Below, one piece after another: positions 34,264-46,061 of a stretch of 64,000 nucleotides of DNA; the first letter of the stretch is position 1, and the number at the start of each line of letters is the position of its first letter. Below the pieces are notes generated by a model that worked only from the letters and a program-made list of their open reading frames with translations, had not been told where the DNA came from and ran no database searches. The stretch is from Neurospora crassa OR74A (Eukaryota > Ascomycota > Sordariomycetes > Sordariales > Sordariaceae), in assembly GCF_000182925.2 (NCBI RefSeq), contig NC_026507.1:992001-1056000 (forward strand), read 5' to 3'. The position numbers and the translations under genes were made by a program.

Positions 34264-35882
34264 ATAGTAAATTAACTACCGTAGCCTTCCTTAATAATAT
34301 AGTACGTACCTACTTACCTATATCTTTAATATTAAGGTTATAATAGGTTATACTCCTATTTATAATATAGTATATCTAATATTTAATAGCCTTATTATAA
34401 TTCTTATACTTATAGCTAAAACTATACGCCTATACTTATACCAATTCCTAATATATAGTACTACGTAGCTTTACCCCTATATACTCCTCTTACTACCGGT
34501 CTTCCTCTAAATTCTTCTTAACTTCTACTAATATAGTATTTATTATAATGCGCTTAAACTTCTTAATACCGGCTAGAATTTATAACCCTCGTAATAACGG
34601 TGTATTGATTGTTCGTAGGGTTAGGGTAATAAAAAGATTAACTAAACTACGAGAGGGGGTAGGAGTAGAGGGTATACTACTATAGGAAGATAGGGTAGTA
34701 GGGATTTTACTAGCGGGTAGGTTAATTAATTAAAATTTAAATAATATAGTAAAATAGTAATATTAACTAATATAGTAGAGGTACGACTTTATAACAGTCT
34801 TATATTTAATATTATTATATTCGTTATAAAAATCCTTCTCGGGAATAATCTTATTATATATAATAACCTAAACGTAGCAGTTATTATAAGTAGCGGCGAT
34901 ATATATAATATTATATAAAAAGATTAACTACTTTATCCCTACGGCTATATTATCGCTAATAATATCTTCTATATAACTTTACTATATATATAGGATTTCG
35001 CTAAGTAGTATCGTCCTAAACTATTACTTATAGAACTCGCTATTATTTTACTCAATTTTAACCTCTCTAAATAAACTATATTCTTTAATAGCGGATAATT
35101 TAATACGGCTAATAGTAATATATAAACCGACTATATTAAATTAAACCTGTATTGAATTAAAATATTTAAGATGTAATAGCGGTAATATTATAGCGACCGG
35201 CTTATAAGCAGCGCAGGGCTGGGCCGGTAGTATTAAAGTAATTAATTTAATTAGGGAGGCTACTTCGCTGTTATTGTCGCCCGATAAATAAAATAAAGTA
35301 TTAAGAACCCGCTTCTTAGGGGTAAGGCGGACGGGGAACTATTATTCGACCTCGTTATTATTACTAGAATCCTCTTCGCTACTAGAAATTTCAATAGGTA
35401 TTATAGGTTTAAAGGGGGACGACGGCGGCTTTAAAACTAGGATTAGGACTAGGATTAGCTCTAACTCTAATACAGTAACCTTCCCCTTCTTAATAGTAGT
35501 CTTTTTAATAGCAATCTTTTTAATAATAGTTTTAATAGGAGTAGCCTTCTTCTTAAGTAGAATAATTTTAAAAATAACTTTAATAAACTATTTAGCTTTA
35601 TAATTCTTCTTTTTAGGGCGGGATAAGGCGTATTATAGAATTATTGGGCTAGGATCTTCCTAATCTTAATCTTCATCGAAGTAAACTATTAGTACGCCGC
35701 TTCGAATACGGGATCGCTTTATACCGGCGGGTTTTAAATTGAGGATTGTTTTGGGAGGTATTGTTGCGATGGATTTGATTAATTACTAGTGTTGTAATTA
35801 CTTTGCACGTTGAAATAGCTTCAAATTGATGTAGAAATTGTTATAAAATGATGAATTTTGATGAAGTTGTACAATACAGAAG
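34264..35882 (-). pseudogene. RIP-degraded minus-strand coding remnant (host element, 5' part)
   Basis: The minus strand reads from about 35750 downward. First comes a Lys-rich stretch with repeated IKK units, then KPPSSPFKP..PIEISSSEED, an acidic patch with SSNNNEVE, PVRLTPKKRVLN, and further coding to the retrotransposon boundary. The order basic, acidic, then globular looks like a nuclear protein. No catalytic motif or family was recognised. The innermost ~130 bp next to the right inverted repeat are less AT-biased and noncoding. Confidence 0.5.
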
Positions 35883-35955
35883 TGCGGTGTGTGTGTGTGT
35901 GTGTGCACGCACACACACCTCTTGCCAAGACTGCACAGGCGATTGAGTGTGGGAA
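35883..35955. repeat. Right inverted repeat of the composite element
   Basis: Reverse complement of 15646-15714 with four extra bases in the TG repeat (73 against 69 bp). Its outer end lies only 195 bp before the thymidylate synthase start codon. Confidence 0.9.
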
Positions 35956-36150
35956 TAGTGCGTGTTATACAAACCCACTTATAGTGGGGGTGGGGTACTC
36001 AGCGATTAAATTGAGTCGCGCTTCAAACGCGTCTCCCGAAAAGTTCCCAATATTCAGGGCAGGAAGAATTGGCATCGTCGGAACTTATTTACGAATCCGA
36101 AAAAAAAGTAGCAGAATTCCCTCGATACTATTGCGATTCAATATACCGCA
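35956..36150 (+). promoter_or_regulatory. Short 5' flank of thymidylate synthase
   Basis: Only 195 bases of normal-composition DNA separate the inverted repeat from the ATG. No clear TATA or CCAAT box is visible. Any longer promoter must lie inside or beyond the inserted element. Confidence 0.4.
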
Positions 36151-37356
36151 ATGACAGTCACCACATCCGAGCCCGTTGCGCCAGCGCAGTCGCAGTCGCA
36201 AACCTCCTCTCGCACCAACCCAACATCAAAGCGTCATGAAGAATACCAATACCTCGATCTCGTCCGTCAAATTCTGGACGAAGGTGAACTCCGTGAAGAC
36301 CGGTACGTTCAGTCTCCCCTCCAATTATCTCTCCAACCCAATTCCTCTTTTCCTCGCATTTCCAGTTCCAGCTAACCACCTCCCACCTCTCCTCACTGCA
36401 GAACAGGAACAGGCACCTACTCCATCTTCGCCCCGACCCCCCTGAAGTTCGCCCTCTCTCGACCCTCCTCCTCCTCCCCCTCCTCGGGGTCCTCCTCCGA
36501 TCCATCCTCGCCAGACTACACCTACACCCCCATCCTCCCGCTCCTTACGACCAAGCGGGTCTTCACCAAAGCCGTCCTCCTCGAGCTCCTCTGGTTCATC
36601 TCCGCCTCGACCTCCTCCACCACGCTCTCCGCCCAGGGAGTCAAAATCTGGGATGGTAACGGATCCCGCGCCTTCCTCGACATGCTCGGTCTTTCCCACC
36701 GCAAAGAAGGTGACCTAGGTCCCGTATATGGTTTCCAATGGCGGCACTTTGGCGCCGAATACGTCGATTGCGAGACCGATTACACCGGGCAGGGCGTGGA
36801 CCAACTCCAGCGCATCATCGACACTCTCCGCAACAACCCGTACGATCGCAGACTGATTCTGAGTGCATGGAACCCCAAGGACATGAGCCAGATGGTGCTG
36901 CCGCCTTGTCACATGTTTGCGCAGTTTTATGTGTCGTACCCGGGGTCGAGGACACGGGGTGGTGCAACACAGACACAGAATAAGGAAGGGGAACTGGACA
37001 CACCACCAAAGGAGAAGAAGCCAAGGGGTCACTTGCACTGCCAGTTGTATCAAAGGTCGTGTGACATGGGACTGGGTGTGCCCTTTAACATTGCCAGCTA
37101 CGCGCTGCTGACGCACATGCTCGCGCACGTGTGTGACTTGGTGCCGGGGAGCTTGACCCATGTTATGGGCGATGCGCATGTCTATCTCAACCATGTGGAC
37201 GCGCTCAAGACGCAGCTGGAGCGCGAGCCGAGGGAGTTCCCGACGCTGGAGATCCAGAGGGAGAAGGGAGGTAGTATCGATGGGTGGAAGGCCGAGGATT
37301 TTGTTATCAAGGGGTACGAGCCACACAAGACGATTGCTATGGAAATGTCTGTGTAG
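36151..37356 (+). CDS. Thymidylate synthase
   Basis: Exons 36151-36302 and 36402-37356 (99 bp intron, GTACGT..CTGCAG) give 368 residues. Motifs in order: [14 protein letters not shown] (phosphate-binding Arg), [36 protein letters not shown], the catalytic PPCH with Cys220, [15 protein letters not shown] and [11 protein letters not shown]. It converts dUMP to dTMP using methylene-tetrahydrofolate. It is longer than most homologues because of a Gln/Ser/Thr N-terminus, a Ser/Pro-rich insert (about residues 72-88) and a polar Gln/Lys/Pro insert after the catalytic segment (about residues 236-258). Both inserts lie where loops vary in the family. The coding sequence is intact despite the neighbouring transposon nest. 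Confidence 0.97.
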
Positions 37357-40327
37357 GTCGATCATTGTCGACTGCAAGTATCACTGATATCTTCAAATCG
37401 TTCTTTTTATCTGTTAACGACTTTGGATTCGCATTGTTTGGGTATGGTGCGTCTGTACCAGTAGTGAATACGTTGGGATCGACTGCGACCTGTCGAAGTT
37501 ACAATGGAAAAGCATCATGTTAATCATCCAGAATAGATTTGTTTTGCCTATATCAAGACTCGCTGCTACCCCGTATCCTCATCAAACCCCTCCCATTGGC
37601 ACTCATCTTCGCACGAAGTTCGTTTTCATCACTCCGAGTTTCAGAACCACCTCATTGGCAACAACGCCTGCTTGTCCAACGTCTGAGAAGCCATAAATAG
37701 TAACAACCGAACTTGTTCTTTGAACATTGTTGGGGCTCAAACTACAAGTGACACGCTCTCACCCTTCCGCCGGTTTCACCATTCAGGCCACCACCACTAT
37801 CCTGCTTCCCGAGGGAGGTTCTTACGTTGTCCATAGTATCATCCTGCGCAACATGCGGGACAGCAAAACGTTGGTATTAAGAAGCTTATGCGAACGGCCA
37901 TGGCACGTAGAAAAGCAACTCTTTCAGGTATTTTCCAACCTTCAAACCTCGAATAACAACCTGCAGACCACGAAAAAGATTCTCTGTTGAAAGTATCTTG
38001 CTACTATAATGAAAGACAACCTCGGAGTCCATCATGTCCGTTTCAAGACGTGATGATGTAAAAGAAAGAAAGATTACCAAAAAAAAAAGAAAGAAAGACA
38101 GAGGGAAAACATACAACACCAGGGATTCGCTGGTCGTCACCGACCCAACTACTAGTCTGGCCCTCACTGGCTTATCTATGGGAGAGCGGACGGGATCCCG
38201 AGTTTTCCAGTGGGTATGGTCGTATGTAACAGACGTTTACTCAAATTTGGGTTAAAATCGAAGAAACAATCTGGTGCAAGTTCTCAAACTGATAACAAAC
38301 TGATAACCAAAGTTATAGGTTTCACTTCATATGCAGGTTTACGTGCTTTGGTAGGGTTAAATAATGAGCAGTATATCAAATTGTCCAGTATATGAAATTG
38401 TCAGAAAATTCACTTGATCTCTTCACCGCTATAGCCAAAAAGTTTGGGGTCTATCAATTCGCAGAAAATCTCCTATAACACAAAAACGCATCAAGCATTA
38501 TCGATCTGCTTGTCCCACAGACAAATTCGGGGTGATGAGGAAGGACTGGAGAACCCTTTTTATGTGAGTTCGAAGTGATGGCTCTGAGATGGCCCAGCAA
38601 ACGCCACCATTCCCACCGCTATTGATATTGTCCGTATCATACAACTCAACCAAGGTCTGTTCTGTCCTGTGATGGAGGTGAAGGACGTGAAAGACTTTCA
38701 GGATGAGATACAATACTGTCCTGTTGGCCGACTGGCCAAAGCTCTGAAAGCGGATGCCCTTGCCCCTGAGAGATTGCGGTACAAGATTGTCGTCATGGTA
38801 TTCTTTAAACGGAGCGATGATTTGCTCTACTATTTGGTAGAGTATCTCGGGGGAGAACCATGGCGGCAAAGTTTTTCCCGACGCTTAGTTCGTACGAAGG
38901 CGAAGCGGCAGATGAGCGGTGGGCAAAATCGCTGGACTTGCAAGGGATAGGCCGGTTTAAACATCGATAACTCTGAGTTGTCGTCATTGAATGAGTTCCA
39001 GTCTTTCCTGGCAGATAGGTCGAGGGAGCCGGAGCCCCCCGTGAAGTTGGTATTGGCTGTGGAATCCTTCCAGTTTTCATTGACGAAATCTCTTTGCGAC
39101 TAGACTTCTGCCTAGCATCTCCAACTCCCAAGTCATCAACATGGCGGACAACGAAATGATGGTTGCTGCTGGTTACAAGACCAATGGATGACTTCCTGTG
39201 GAAGGACGAGGTTGAATAGTGGTTGAAAGATCCATGAAGCAGTACAGTCTAGACATTGTGGCAAGAAAAAGGGAGAATCAGAGCGAGACCGAAACAATCG
39301 GACGTGTTTCTTGACGCTGGTGACAATTATGGCCTGACTATCGCTGTAGATCAGCGTGGAGTTTCCCTAGATAGTGATGTTCCACTTAGTCTTTCACAGA
39401 GCCTTGATTTCGCTTTTTAAGTTTCCCACGAGCATCCGTATTGGAAGATGTCCAAAAGGTGAAATGACCAGATGGAACCGACGGGTGGGAAGAAAGGCAG
39501 CCGAAATATCGATCTGAAAGCCAGTTTTGGTCTGATAACCAAATCGGTGAAGTATGAGACTCCATGATTGCATTGAAGAAGACGGGATCGTAGACGGGCC
39601 CCTTTCGTCATCCCCCTTCTTTTCCTCCACGCTATTCCGGAAAACGTCGACCTTGTTTTTCAAATACTCTTCAAGGCAGTCGTCCAGAATTCTTGACTGT
39701 CGAGCAACCTTGGTAAAATTACGCACACAGTCCAGGTAAATACCGCTCTGCACAGAGTCGACTGCGGTTGTGAATAACCGCTTTCACAATCTTCATGTGG
39801 AATTCCACAATGGGCCATTTGTTCTCTCGCTCGAATTACGACCGCGAGGTCTTAGTGAGAATGTTGCGCATTGAGACAAGTCCTTGATTGGGCTTTACTT
39901 GGAGCTATAGTTCGGGCTCGCTGCGGCCCATCTCCTCTGGCACGGTGACGTGCACAATGGAAGTCAAGATACACCGTCTTTCTGATGTTGAGGAGATATC
40001 TGAGGCTCTCTGAGAGGGGATCAATGGATATGTTGAGAAACCTTTCGGCCTTCGCTAGAACTAGTCAGCGGGGACGCTAAAGCACCCACGAACATTGAGT
40101 TGTGCGACACAACGTTTCGATGGTAGTGACCAGGGAAGCAGCCAAAGAGCGAGAACTTTGACCAGGGAGGACCTGGATATCGTTTTGGCCGTTGACCCTT
40201 GGCCATGTTGACCTGGAATTGCTGGACTGGTTCCAAAGGTAACCTGGTTCAATCACGAATCTAGTATCGTAATCCCCAGTAAGATAACGTAAGATGGCTC
40301 GAACGGTGCCCTCTGTGAAGTAGTTGG
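37357..40327. other. Gene-poor stretch with possible gene fragments
   Basis: Normal base composition, no RIP. No complete gene model was found. Minus-strand frames at 38869-38498, 39753-39394 and 40343-40077 have coding-like products but lack ATG starts, clear splice sites or mutual continuity. This suggests a decayed gene or unresolved exons downstream of the orphan gene. The 3' end of the thymidylate synthase transcript must lie in the first few hundred bases. Confidence 0.4.
38498..38869 (-). pseudogene. Possible F-box-like fragment
   Basis: A 123-codon minus-strand frame has no ATG; it opens after a TAA and begins near a TTG. Its product starts LPPWFSPEILYQIVEQIIAPF, which resembles the first helices of fungal F-box or related LPxEIL domains. 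No C-terminal repeat domain follows. Read as a truncated relic or an exon of an unresolved gene; the resemblance is by eye only. Confidence 0.3.
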
Positions 40328-42639
40328 TCAAGGTGTTGTACACCGTTGGTCAGAATGTGTCCCGGTGAACATGTTGTTTCCGGGTGAGTGGTCTGCTTTC
40401 TGAGTTTCTCGTGAAGGGTCTAAAAGTTCTTGTCCTTGGCCGGAGGTCTTTACAACTGTAGTTGTACTGGAACACGACGGTTCCTTCTCCGGCTTTGCTG
40501 CTGTGCCAACAGAAGTAAATATTTGGTATTGGCAAATAACCGGAGCTGACCGTGATCTTCTGTGCTTTAAATGCACCCAGCCCGGGTTGAAGGACTGTGA
40601 CTGTAAAGACGAGGTCTTAGAGAGAGCGCGAACTCCCGGACGATCAGGCCCAAATATTGAGAGTGTGGACTGGGTAGGTCCGATGTCAGCTGAGGTTGAA
40701 AGAGGTTTGGTGGTTTCTAATGGCTTTAAAGCACGCAAAGGTCTCCTTTCAACATCAAAGGAAGAATGTTTGAAGCGTGGCATGGAGCTAGCCATGTCGT
40801 CTTTCGATCCACTAGGCCCATGCTTGCAAAAGTAGAAAGTGGGATTGAAGATCTGGCCGAACCCGGGATCCATCCACCGATACCGAACGTCATACACCAG
40901 ATCAATGAACATATCAGGGAATCGACGGTCGAAGTGGTTCTCAAGCAATACACCGCCTTGCTCCAACGGCTCCACCAATTCGTCACCGCGAATGAGCTCT
41001 GGATCATCCCACGTCGAAAAAGCTTGCGGGTTGGACAATTGATGAGGCGTAAATGTGGCAGACCTGGAACCTCTCATCCGACCCTTTAAGCCGCCTTCAA
41101 ATTTTGTTCGCTGGAGGTTTTTCATGCGTGCCCCGATGCTGTCCCATCGCTGATCGACATCGAGTTCGCTATAAATAAAACGCGTGTCAAAATAAAAGTC
41201 AGCGAGGATTTCAGACGGATCATCAAAGTCCTCATCCAGTAATGCCTCCATCAACTCCAATCTTGCTTCCTCTGGCAGGCGATCATTAGGCTCTAGTTCA
41301 AAGTCTGGACAAATTTCTTCAACAATGTCTTCGATCGGGCGCCTTCTTTCAAGCCATAAAGCCAACAAAAGCCTGAAGCGGTCATCGTCGCAGCCACCGC
41401 TGTTCGAATTACCAGATTGAACCGCCTCGTCAGGTAGCGGCCGTGATTCTAATTTGGTGGTTGGCGAAGGCCGTAGGGGAACTGGGAGACCTTGCTTCGA
41501 CTTGAGCACGGGCAAATCGCGATACACGGAAAAGGACGGACTTGCGGTAGGCTTGGGTGGTATGCGGGCTGGGCCACTCGGTATGTTTTTGGTCGCTTCG
41601 AGGGCGCGTTCGTAGAAGCCCCTGTCCTCCCAATTTACGATGAACTTCAAGATCCCCCATGGTCTGGGCGCCTCACCCTTTTTACCAGTGAGAGAGAAGT
41701 GGACAGCAGGGTCGCGGATAGCTTGCAAGATGCAAGAGTTGGTGGTTCCATCAAGGATGAAAGCCAAATCGCCAATCTGCTTGATAAGAGTGGTCCGAGC
41801 CTCGACGCTTCCGTCAGTGACTTCGACAATCAGCTTCTTGTCCCCTGACAGCGACCGGTCAGTCGTCAGGAGGTCTATCATTTGATGATCGGTGTACTTG
41901 GAACTGTCTAGCACCAAGCGAAACTTTCCCTGCGGACATTGGCAGCTGGCCATGGCATCGACAATGTCAAAAGCCAGATTGGAGTGATCGAATGGCAGGT
42001 CGAAGCAGAAAACCTCGGCCGAATCGCGTCTGTGGAAGTCGCAAACAGCCTTCCAGGCTGGATACAGCGAGGTGCGAATGAAGTGTTTGGAATCGGCACA
42101 GGGCTCTGGCGTAACCTCTCTGGAAGCAGTAGAGCAGGCCAAGTCACCATCACTGTCGTCCAAAATCCACGAACCGCCCTTCAGGATGTTGGAAATTGAC
42201 TTGCGGACCCGAACAGAGAGCGGCTCTGGCTCTGGCGATGAAACGACCGGAATCTTGCAGTGGTCCTCGTTGATGAACCACTGATCGAATTGGAAGGCGA
42301 TGTGTTCCTGCAGAAGCTTGTATCCCTCGGTGGTGGGTGGGTAAGAGATGGGGACTTGCCAGCCTTCTCGTTGCCTATGCTCGCGAGAAACATCTTTGCG
42401 CTCACGGCCTGGACCTATCTCGTTTATGATCCTGTTGAAAGCGGGGAGTCAGCTTGAGGAACACATGGGCATATCAGACCAGTTAAGGAGGAAAAAAGGC
42501 CTGCTTACCATCTCCAAAGGTTACGTTCCGTGGTTGTGCGATGGGACCTCCTGGCCATGTACCACTGCCAAGCCTTTCTCCCAAGGGTGATGTGAGGAGG
42601 TTCATCCAGAGAGTCACGAAATGAGAAAGTTGGCGGCAT
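40328..42639 (-). CDS. Orphan 744-residue protein
   Basis: Two exons on the minus strand, 42639-42509 and 42431-40328 (77 bp intron, GTAAGC..CAACAG), keep a single frame of 744 residues beginning MPPTFSFRDSLDEPPHITLG. No family is recognised. The N-terminal ~100 residues are Trp/Arg-rich (WQWYMARRSHR). About 130-330 looks globular (FDLPFDHSNLAFDIVDAM, KLIVEVTDGSVEARTTLI). A Pro/Ser linker follows, then an acidic helix-rich part with RLPEEARLELMEALLDEDFD, and a Ser-rich tail. The last ~70 residues may be wrong: another frame in the same region also reads well (HSSKAGEGTVVFQYNYSC), so a further intron or a frameshift near 40.5 kb is possible. The start was chosen because it gives an uninterrupted splice into the long exon. 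Confidence 0.65.
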
Positions 42640-45600
42640 GGCAGTTGTGATGGGAGGTGCCGTGGGAGTGGATGAGAAAAGAGGAGTGATTTGTCCGCTG
42701 GAAGGCCGGATTGGCTCAATTATCAGAAGGAAAGAAATGGCAAAAGATATGCAGAGATGTCGAATGATGCTATGTGCTCAAAGAGAATGTTGAAAAGAAG
42801 ATGTTGGAGTTGTCGTTCAAGCGGGTGGTGGGAAACGGAGGAATGAGGGACTTCTTATAATCATCCGAGTGCTCTGTTCTCCGGAAGACGGCTGCTATTC
42901 TTGAGCTCGCATTTTCCCATATTCACTGGAGCAGAGGGAGTTCAAGGGAGGAGCAGACTCCTCCGCGTCAACCATTCTTCACCTTTTCATTCGTTTTCAT
43001 CGCTTTGACTTCCAATTGTTTGAGCGTACTGTCTGTTTCCCATGCCATCAAGTGTGATGGACGCAATGAAGCCGGAGCGTCTGCTGTGTCGACCGCGCAA
43101 ACAATTGCAAGTATTGCAAGAGCGTTGGGATAGCGACTGGGAAGTGGAGATGCTGCTACTTCCCTCTGACTTTGCTAATTTTCCAAGCAGAGACGATTTC
43201 ATTTGCGACTCGTTGGCGGTGGATTACCAGGGGACTCAGAGGAGATGCCAAACGAGTCGGGTGGGTCGATCTTTGCTGCTTGAAGTTCCATCGCGTGTCG
43301 TGCTTGTAACATGGCGTCTTGCGCTTGAACAGAAGACTGTTGCGACTCTTGCGGTTTGCTGTAACTTCCGTCTCTTCTTCGGCAAACGTTTCCATGGAGA
43401 AGATGTGTTTGTACTGGCTTTGATTCGACATCACGTCTTTTCTACTTATTTCCCCTTGTGTCAAAGTTACTGGGAAATTGGGAATATTTGGGTTGGTAAA
43501 GGGGGCCGAAATCTCTGAAAGCTTCGTCGGCATCTGGGCATCATGCGCCGCAGAAACCTGCCTGAGGAACAGTATAAATCTGCGATGGTCATGGAAGCTA
43601 TCTGGGGATAAGTAATGGTATCATTGTCAAATGACATAAAATTCGCATCTGTTGCTTGAGAATACGGGGATGTGGCAACATCAGGGCAAGAACACTTCAG
43701 CTTAGCCTCACTCATTCGGAGACAGCCTTGAGGCGGAACTCCCGTCTGCTTGGACACTCGTCCATCGAACGGACCTGCACCTTTGCAGAAAGAAAAAGAA
43801 ATCAACTCATCTGATATCATCTCACTTACCACACACTCTCAAGCCTCCTTTGATGATTGTTGTCCGACTGGGCCCTGCGAGCTCATCAGTAAAGCAGGTG
43901 GTAGATAACAGTCGCAACGTGCTCCCGCTCATACTTGCTGACGCCCAGGAAGCCTTTTCCTGATGGCAAGTGGAAATGGGCGCCAAACGAAGGGAACATC
44001 AAAGGGACGAAGCATGTACCTCCACTAGAGGTTCATTCCTGCGTGCCTGCCCCTCCCAATCCGCAGCCGCACTTTCCTTCTCATCTCACTTTTCCCCCGA
44101 GTCCCTATTGAACCAGTGACTCCTGCCTTATAATGTCCCATCCCATCCTTCCTTCCAACACCCCCGGCCAGTGACCCGTTCAAGTCTGGTCGGACAACGC
44201 ACGGCAGTCAGTAGTATTGTTCCCGGCATCCAGAGCTCTGCATCTCCCACTCAATCCGATTTTGAGTTCGATGTCTTCAGACGGGGCAGACGATGAGGAT
44301 CCGTCTTTTCAACAGGCTGACGGCGTGCCATCCATGTCGTACACCGCCGCGGGAATTGTACACTGGCCGGGCTACTGGGCAGATGAGCCGAGTAACCGGT
44401 TGTGCAGCTGTTGGCTACCTTCTTTTTGGAGATTATTTGAGTTGATATGTTGAAAAGGTGTCTTCATCATGGGTTATCCAGCGCTTGCAAGTGATTGATT
44501 GGGTGGATAGGGGAATCATAGGTAACAAGAAGGAACCCCCTTCGGTGGTCAGGACGCTATTGTGACCGAGTGCCGAATCAAATTTCGACAGAGTTCCCTT
44601 AGATGAAGAGAAAAGAAGGGCAAGGAAAACCCGCGCGATCAGTGTAGCCTGAAAAGAGAAGGCACGGCAGCGGCGGACATGACATGCCGAAAGACGGAAA
44701 GAACTGATGTCGTCGAGATTAAGTGATGCCAAGGCCAGCCACGACGGCCATTGCGCCAGTCGGTCGTTCCCGGAAGGACGGGAGAAGGCGAATGAAATTC
44801 CGACCAGAGCGCGCCAAACCTCCATTGCTAACCCTAACCCGCGCAGTGTCCGCGGGATCAGATACATAGTACCTGGACAGCCCGCACTGACAGAAGGGGT
44901 TCAATCGCTGTTTGCGTTGGCCACCGCCTTCGGTTGATCACAGCGCTGTGCGATCCTTCGCAATGTCACTCATCCCGTCTGCAGTTGTCTTGTCTTATGC
45001 TTGAACTTGTTGCGATCCATGTTGTTTACTTACCGAACAAAAGTAGTTACCGACGGGAGAAATTACGCAAACGCAAGTTGAAGAACACCTGACCTGGGGG
45101 GCATGAACTGACCAATATCCTGCCTGCTAATTCTCACCCGTCAAATTGCCGTTACGGAGGGCGCAGGGAGCACCACCAGGCGCCGTACCTGGAGCCCTGG
45201 AACTGAAGCTGGAGCGGGCCCGTTCGGGAGTTCCCTTCCCCGCGGAGATGCATCATTCAAGCGCTGCCCGATGGGTCCACGTACACGTTTTCTTTCCCGC
45301 AAAACAACGGCAGTCTCGAACCTCGAGATCGATCACAGAACGCCCCCGCTGATGGGTATTCCCGGGTGTACGGGTCGCTTACAACAGGCGGCCCTTTCTC
45401 AGCTTCCTCAGCCTCTGTGGGCTGCCTCGAACCATACTATTATTAATTGTGAGCTGATTTACTTCAAGGCCATTTCCCGCACCATCCTACAGGGTTGGTG
45501 AGATGGACCAGACGGTGACCGACGCCTTCTTTCGGTCACTGGCCGTGTCACCTCCGACGTTCCCGGGACCGAAATTTGAGCCTTGATGGTGGCGGTCTCG

Positions 45601-46061
45601 ACTCTCTCCGCGGCGCCCACGGAGAAAGACATTTCCTCTCTTCACTCACTCTTTCCGCTGCGATATTTGCCCATGATCGACGTGGCAGAATTACATTTCC
45701 CATCGCACCGCGTGTCGAGTGGTCCCACCCCTCCGCCGTAAAAGGCTCCAGAACTCGGTGATATGCTGCCAATGGGAAAAACCCGGTACTCCAAGTGGAA
45801 ACCCACGACCACCTTGCGCCAGGAACCGCCCGTTGGGTCGGGACCAGGAAGATCAATGCCTTTTCCCGTTGCAAAGCTCGGTGTCACAAGGCCCTGATAA
45901 ATACTCGGGCAAGCGCCCGAATGCATCATCATCCCGAGTTGCAAGTCCCTATACAACTTCAGACGAACACCCTCAACTTCATATTTCAACCCCTAATAAC
46001 CCCCACACTTGCCCTATCCATATCATCAGTGGCCTTCCTTAAGGCACAACCATCATTCAGA
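42640..46061. other. Intergenic stretch with unresolved frames and flavohemoglobin promoter
   Basis: Minus-strand frames at 43832-43467, 43533-43156 and 44867-44433 and a plus frame at 43042-43518 overlap without clear precedence. A minus-strand gene in 43.2-43.9 kb is possible (donor GTAAGT at about 43826; Gln/Ala-rich open end near 43200) but was not resolved. Upstream of flavohemoglobin are CCAAT (45110 and 45770) and a TATA-like GATAAATAC at about 45896. Two short CCCTAA units at 44829 are incidental. Confidence 0.35.
45894..45904 (+). promoter_or_regulatory. TATA-like element of the flavohemoglobin gene
   Basis: TGATAAATACT lies about 165 bp upstream of the chosen start codon and about 25 bp upstream of an in-frame ATG at 45921. 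A transcription start 25-60 bp downstream would fall at or after that upstream ATG, which favours translation from 46062. Confidence 0.35.

Larger units (their letters stand above)
15646..35955. mobile_element. Composite nest: inverted-repeat element holding two nested LTR retrotransposons
   Basis: A ~70 bp inverted repeat marks both ends, and AT-rich RIP-altered DNA begins just inside each copy. Subtracting the retrotransposon at 18313-34258 leaves about 4.4 kb of host element. Its left (15715-18312) and right (34264-35882) parts both read best on the minus strand as degraded coding sequence, and the frame continues across the insertion point once the TTTAA duplication is reduced to one copy. 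That supports a single element interrupted later. I could not name the host element: no transposase catalytic motif was recognised, and no target-site duplication is evident outside the inverted repeats. Confidence 0.75.

Noticed and set aside
35858-36154. 98-codon plus-strand frame overlapping the right inverted repeat
   Set aside because: Driven by the TG repeat and ends at the thymidylate synthase start.
36715-37377. 220-codon minus-strand frame
   Set aside because: Antisense shadow of thymidylate synthase.
44824-44841. Telomere-like CTAACCCTAACCC
   Set aside because: Fewer than two and a half units in unique sequence; chance or trivial.
44433-44867. 144-codon minus-strand frame with an ATG
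   Set aside because: No motif, Ser/Leu-rich shadow-like composition, no splice signals and no neighbour support; kept as unassigned.
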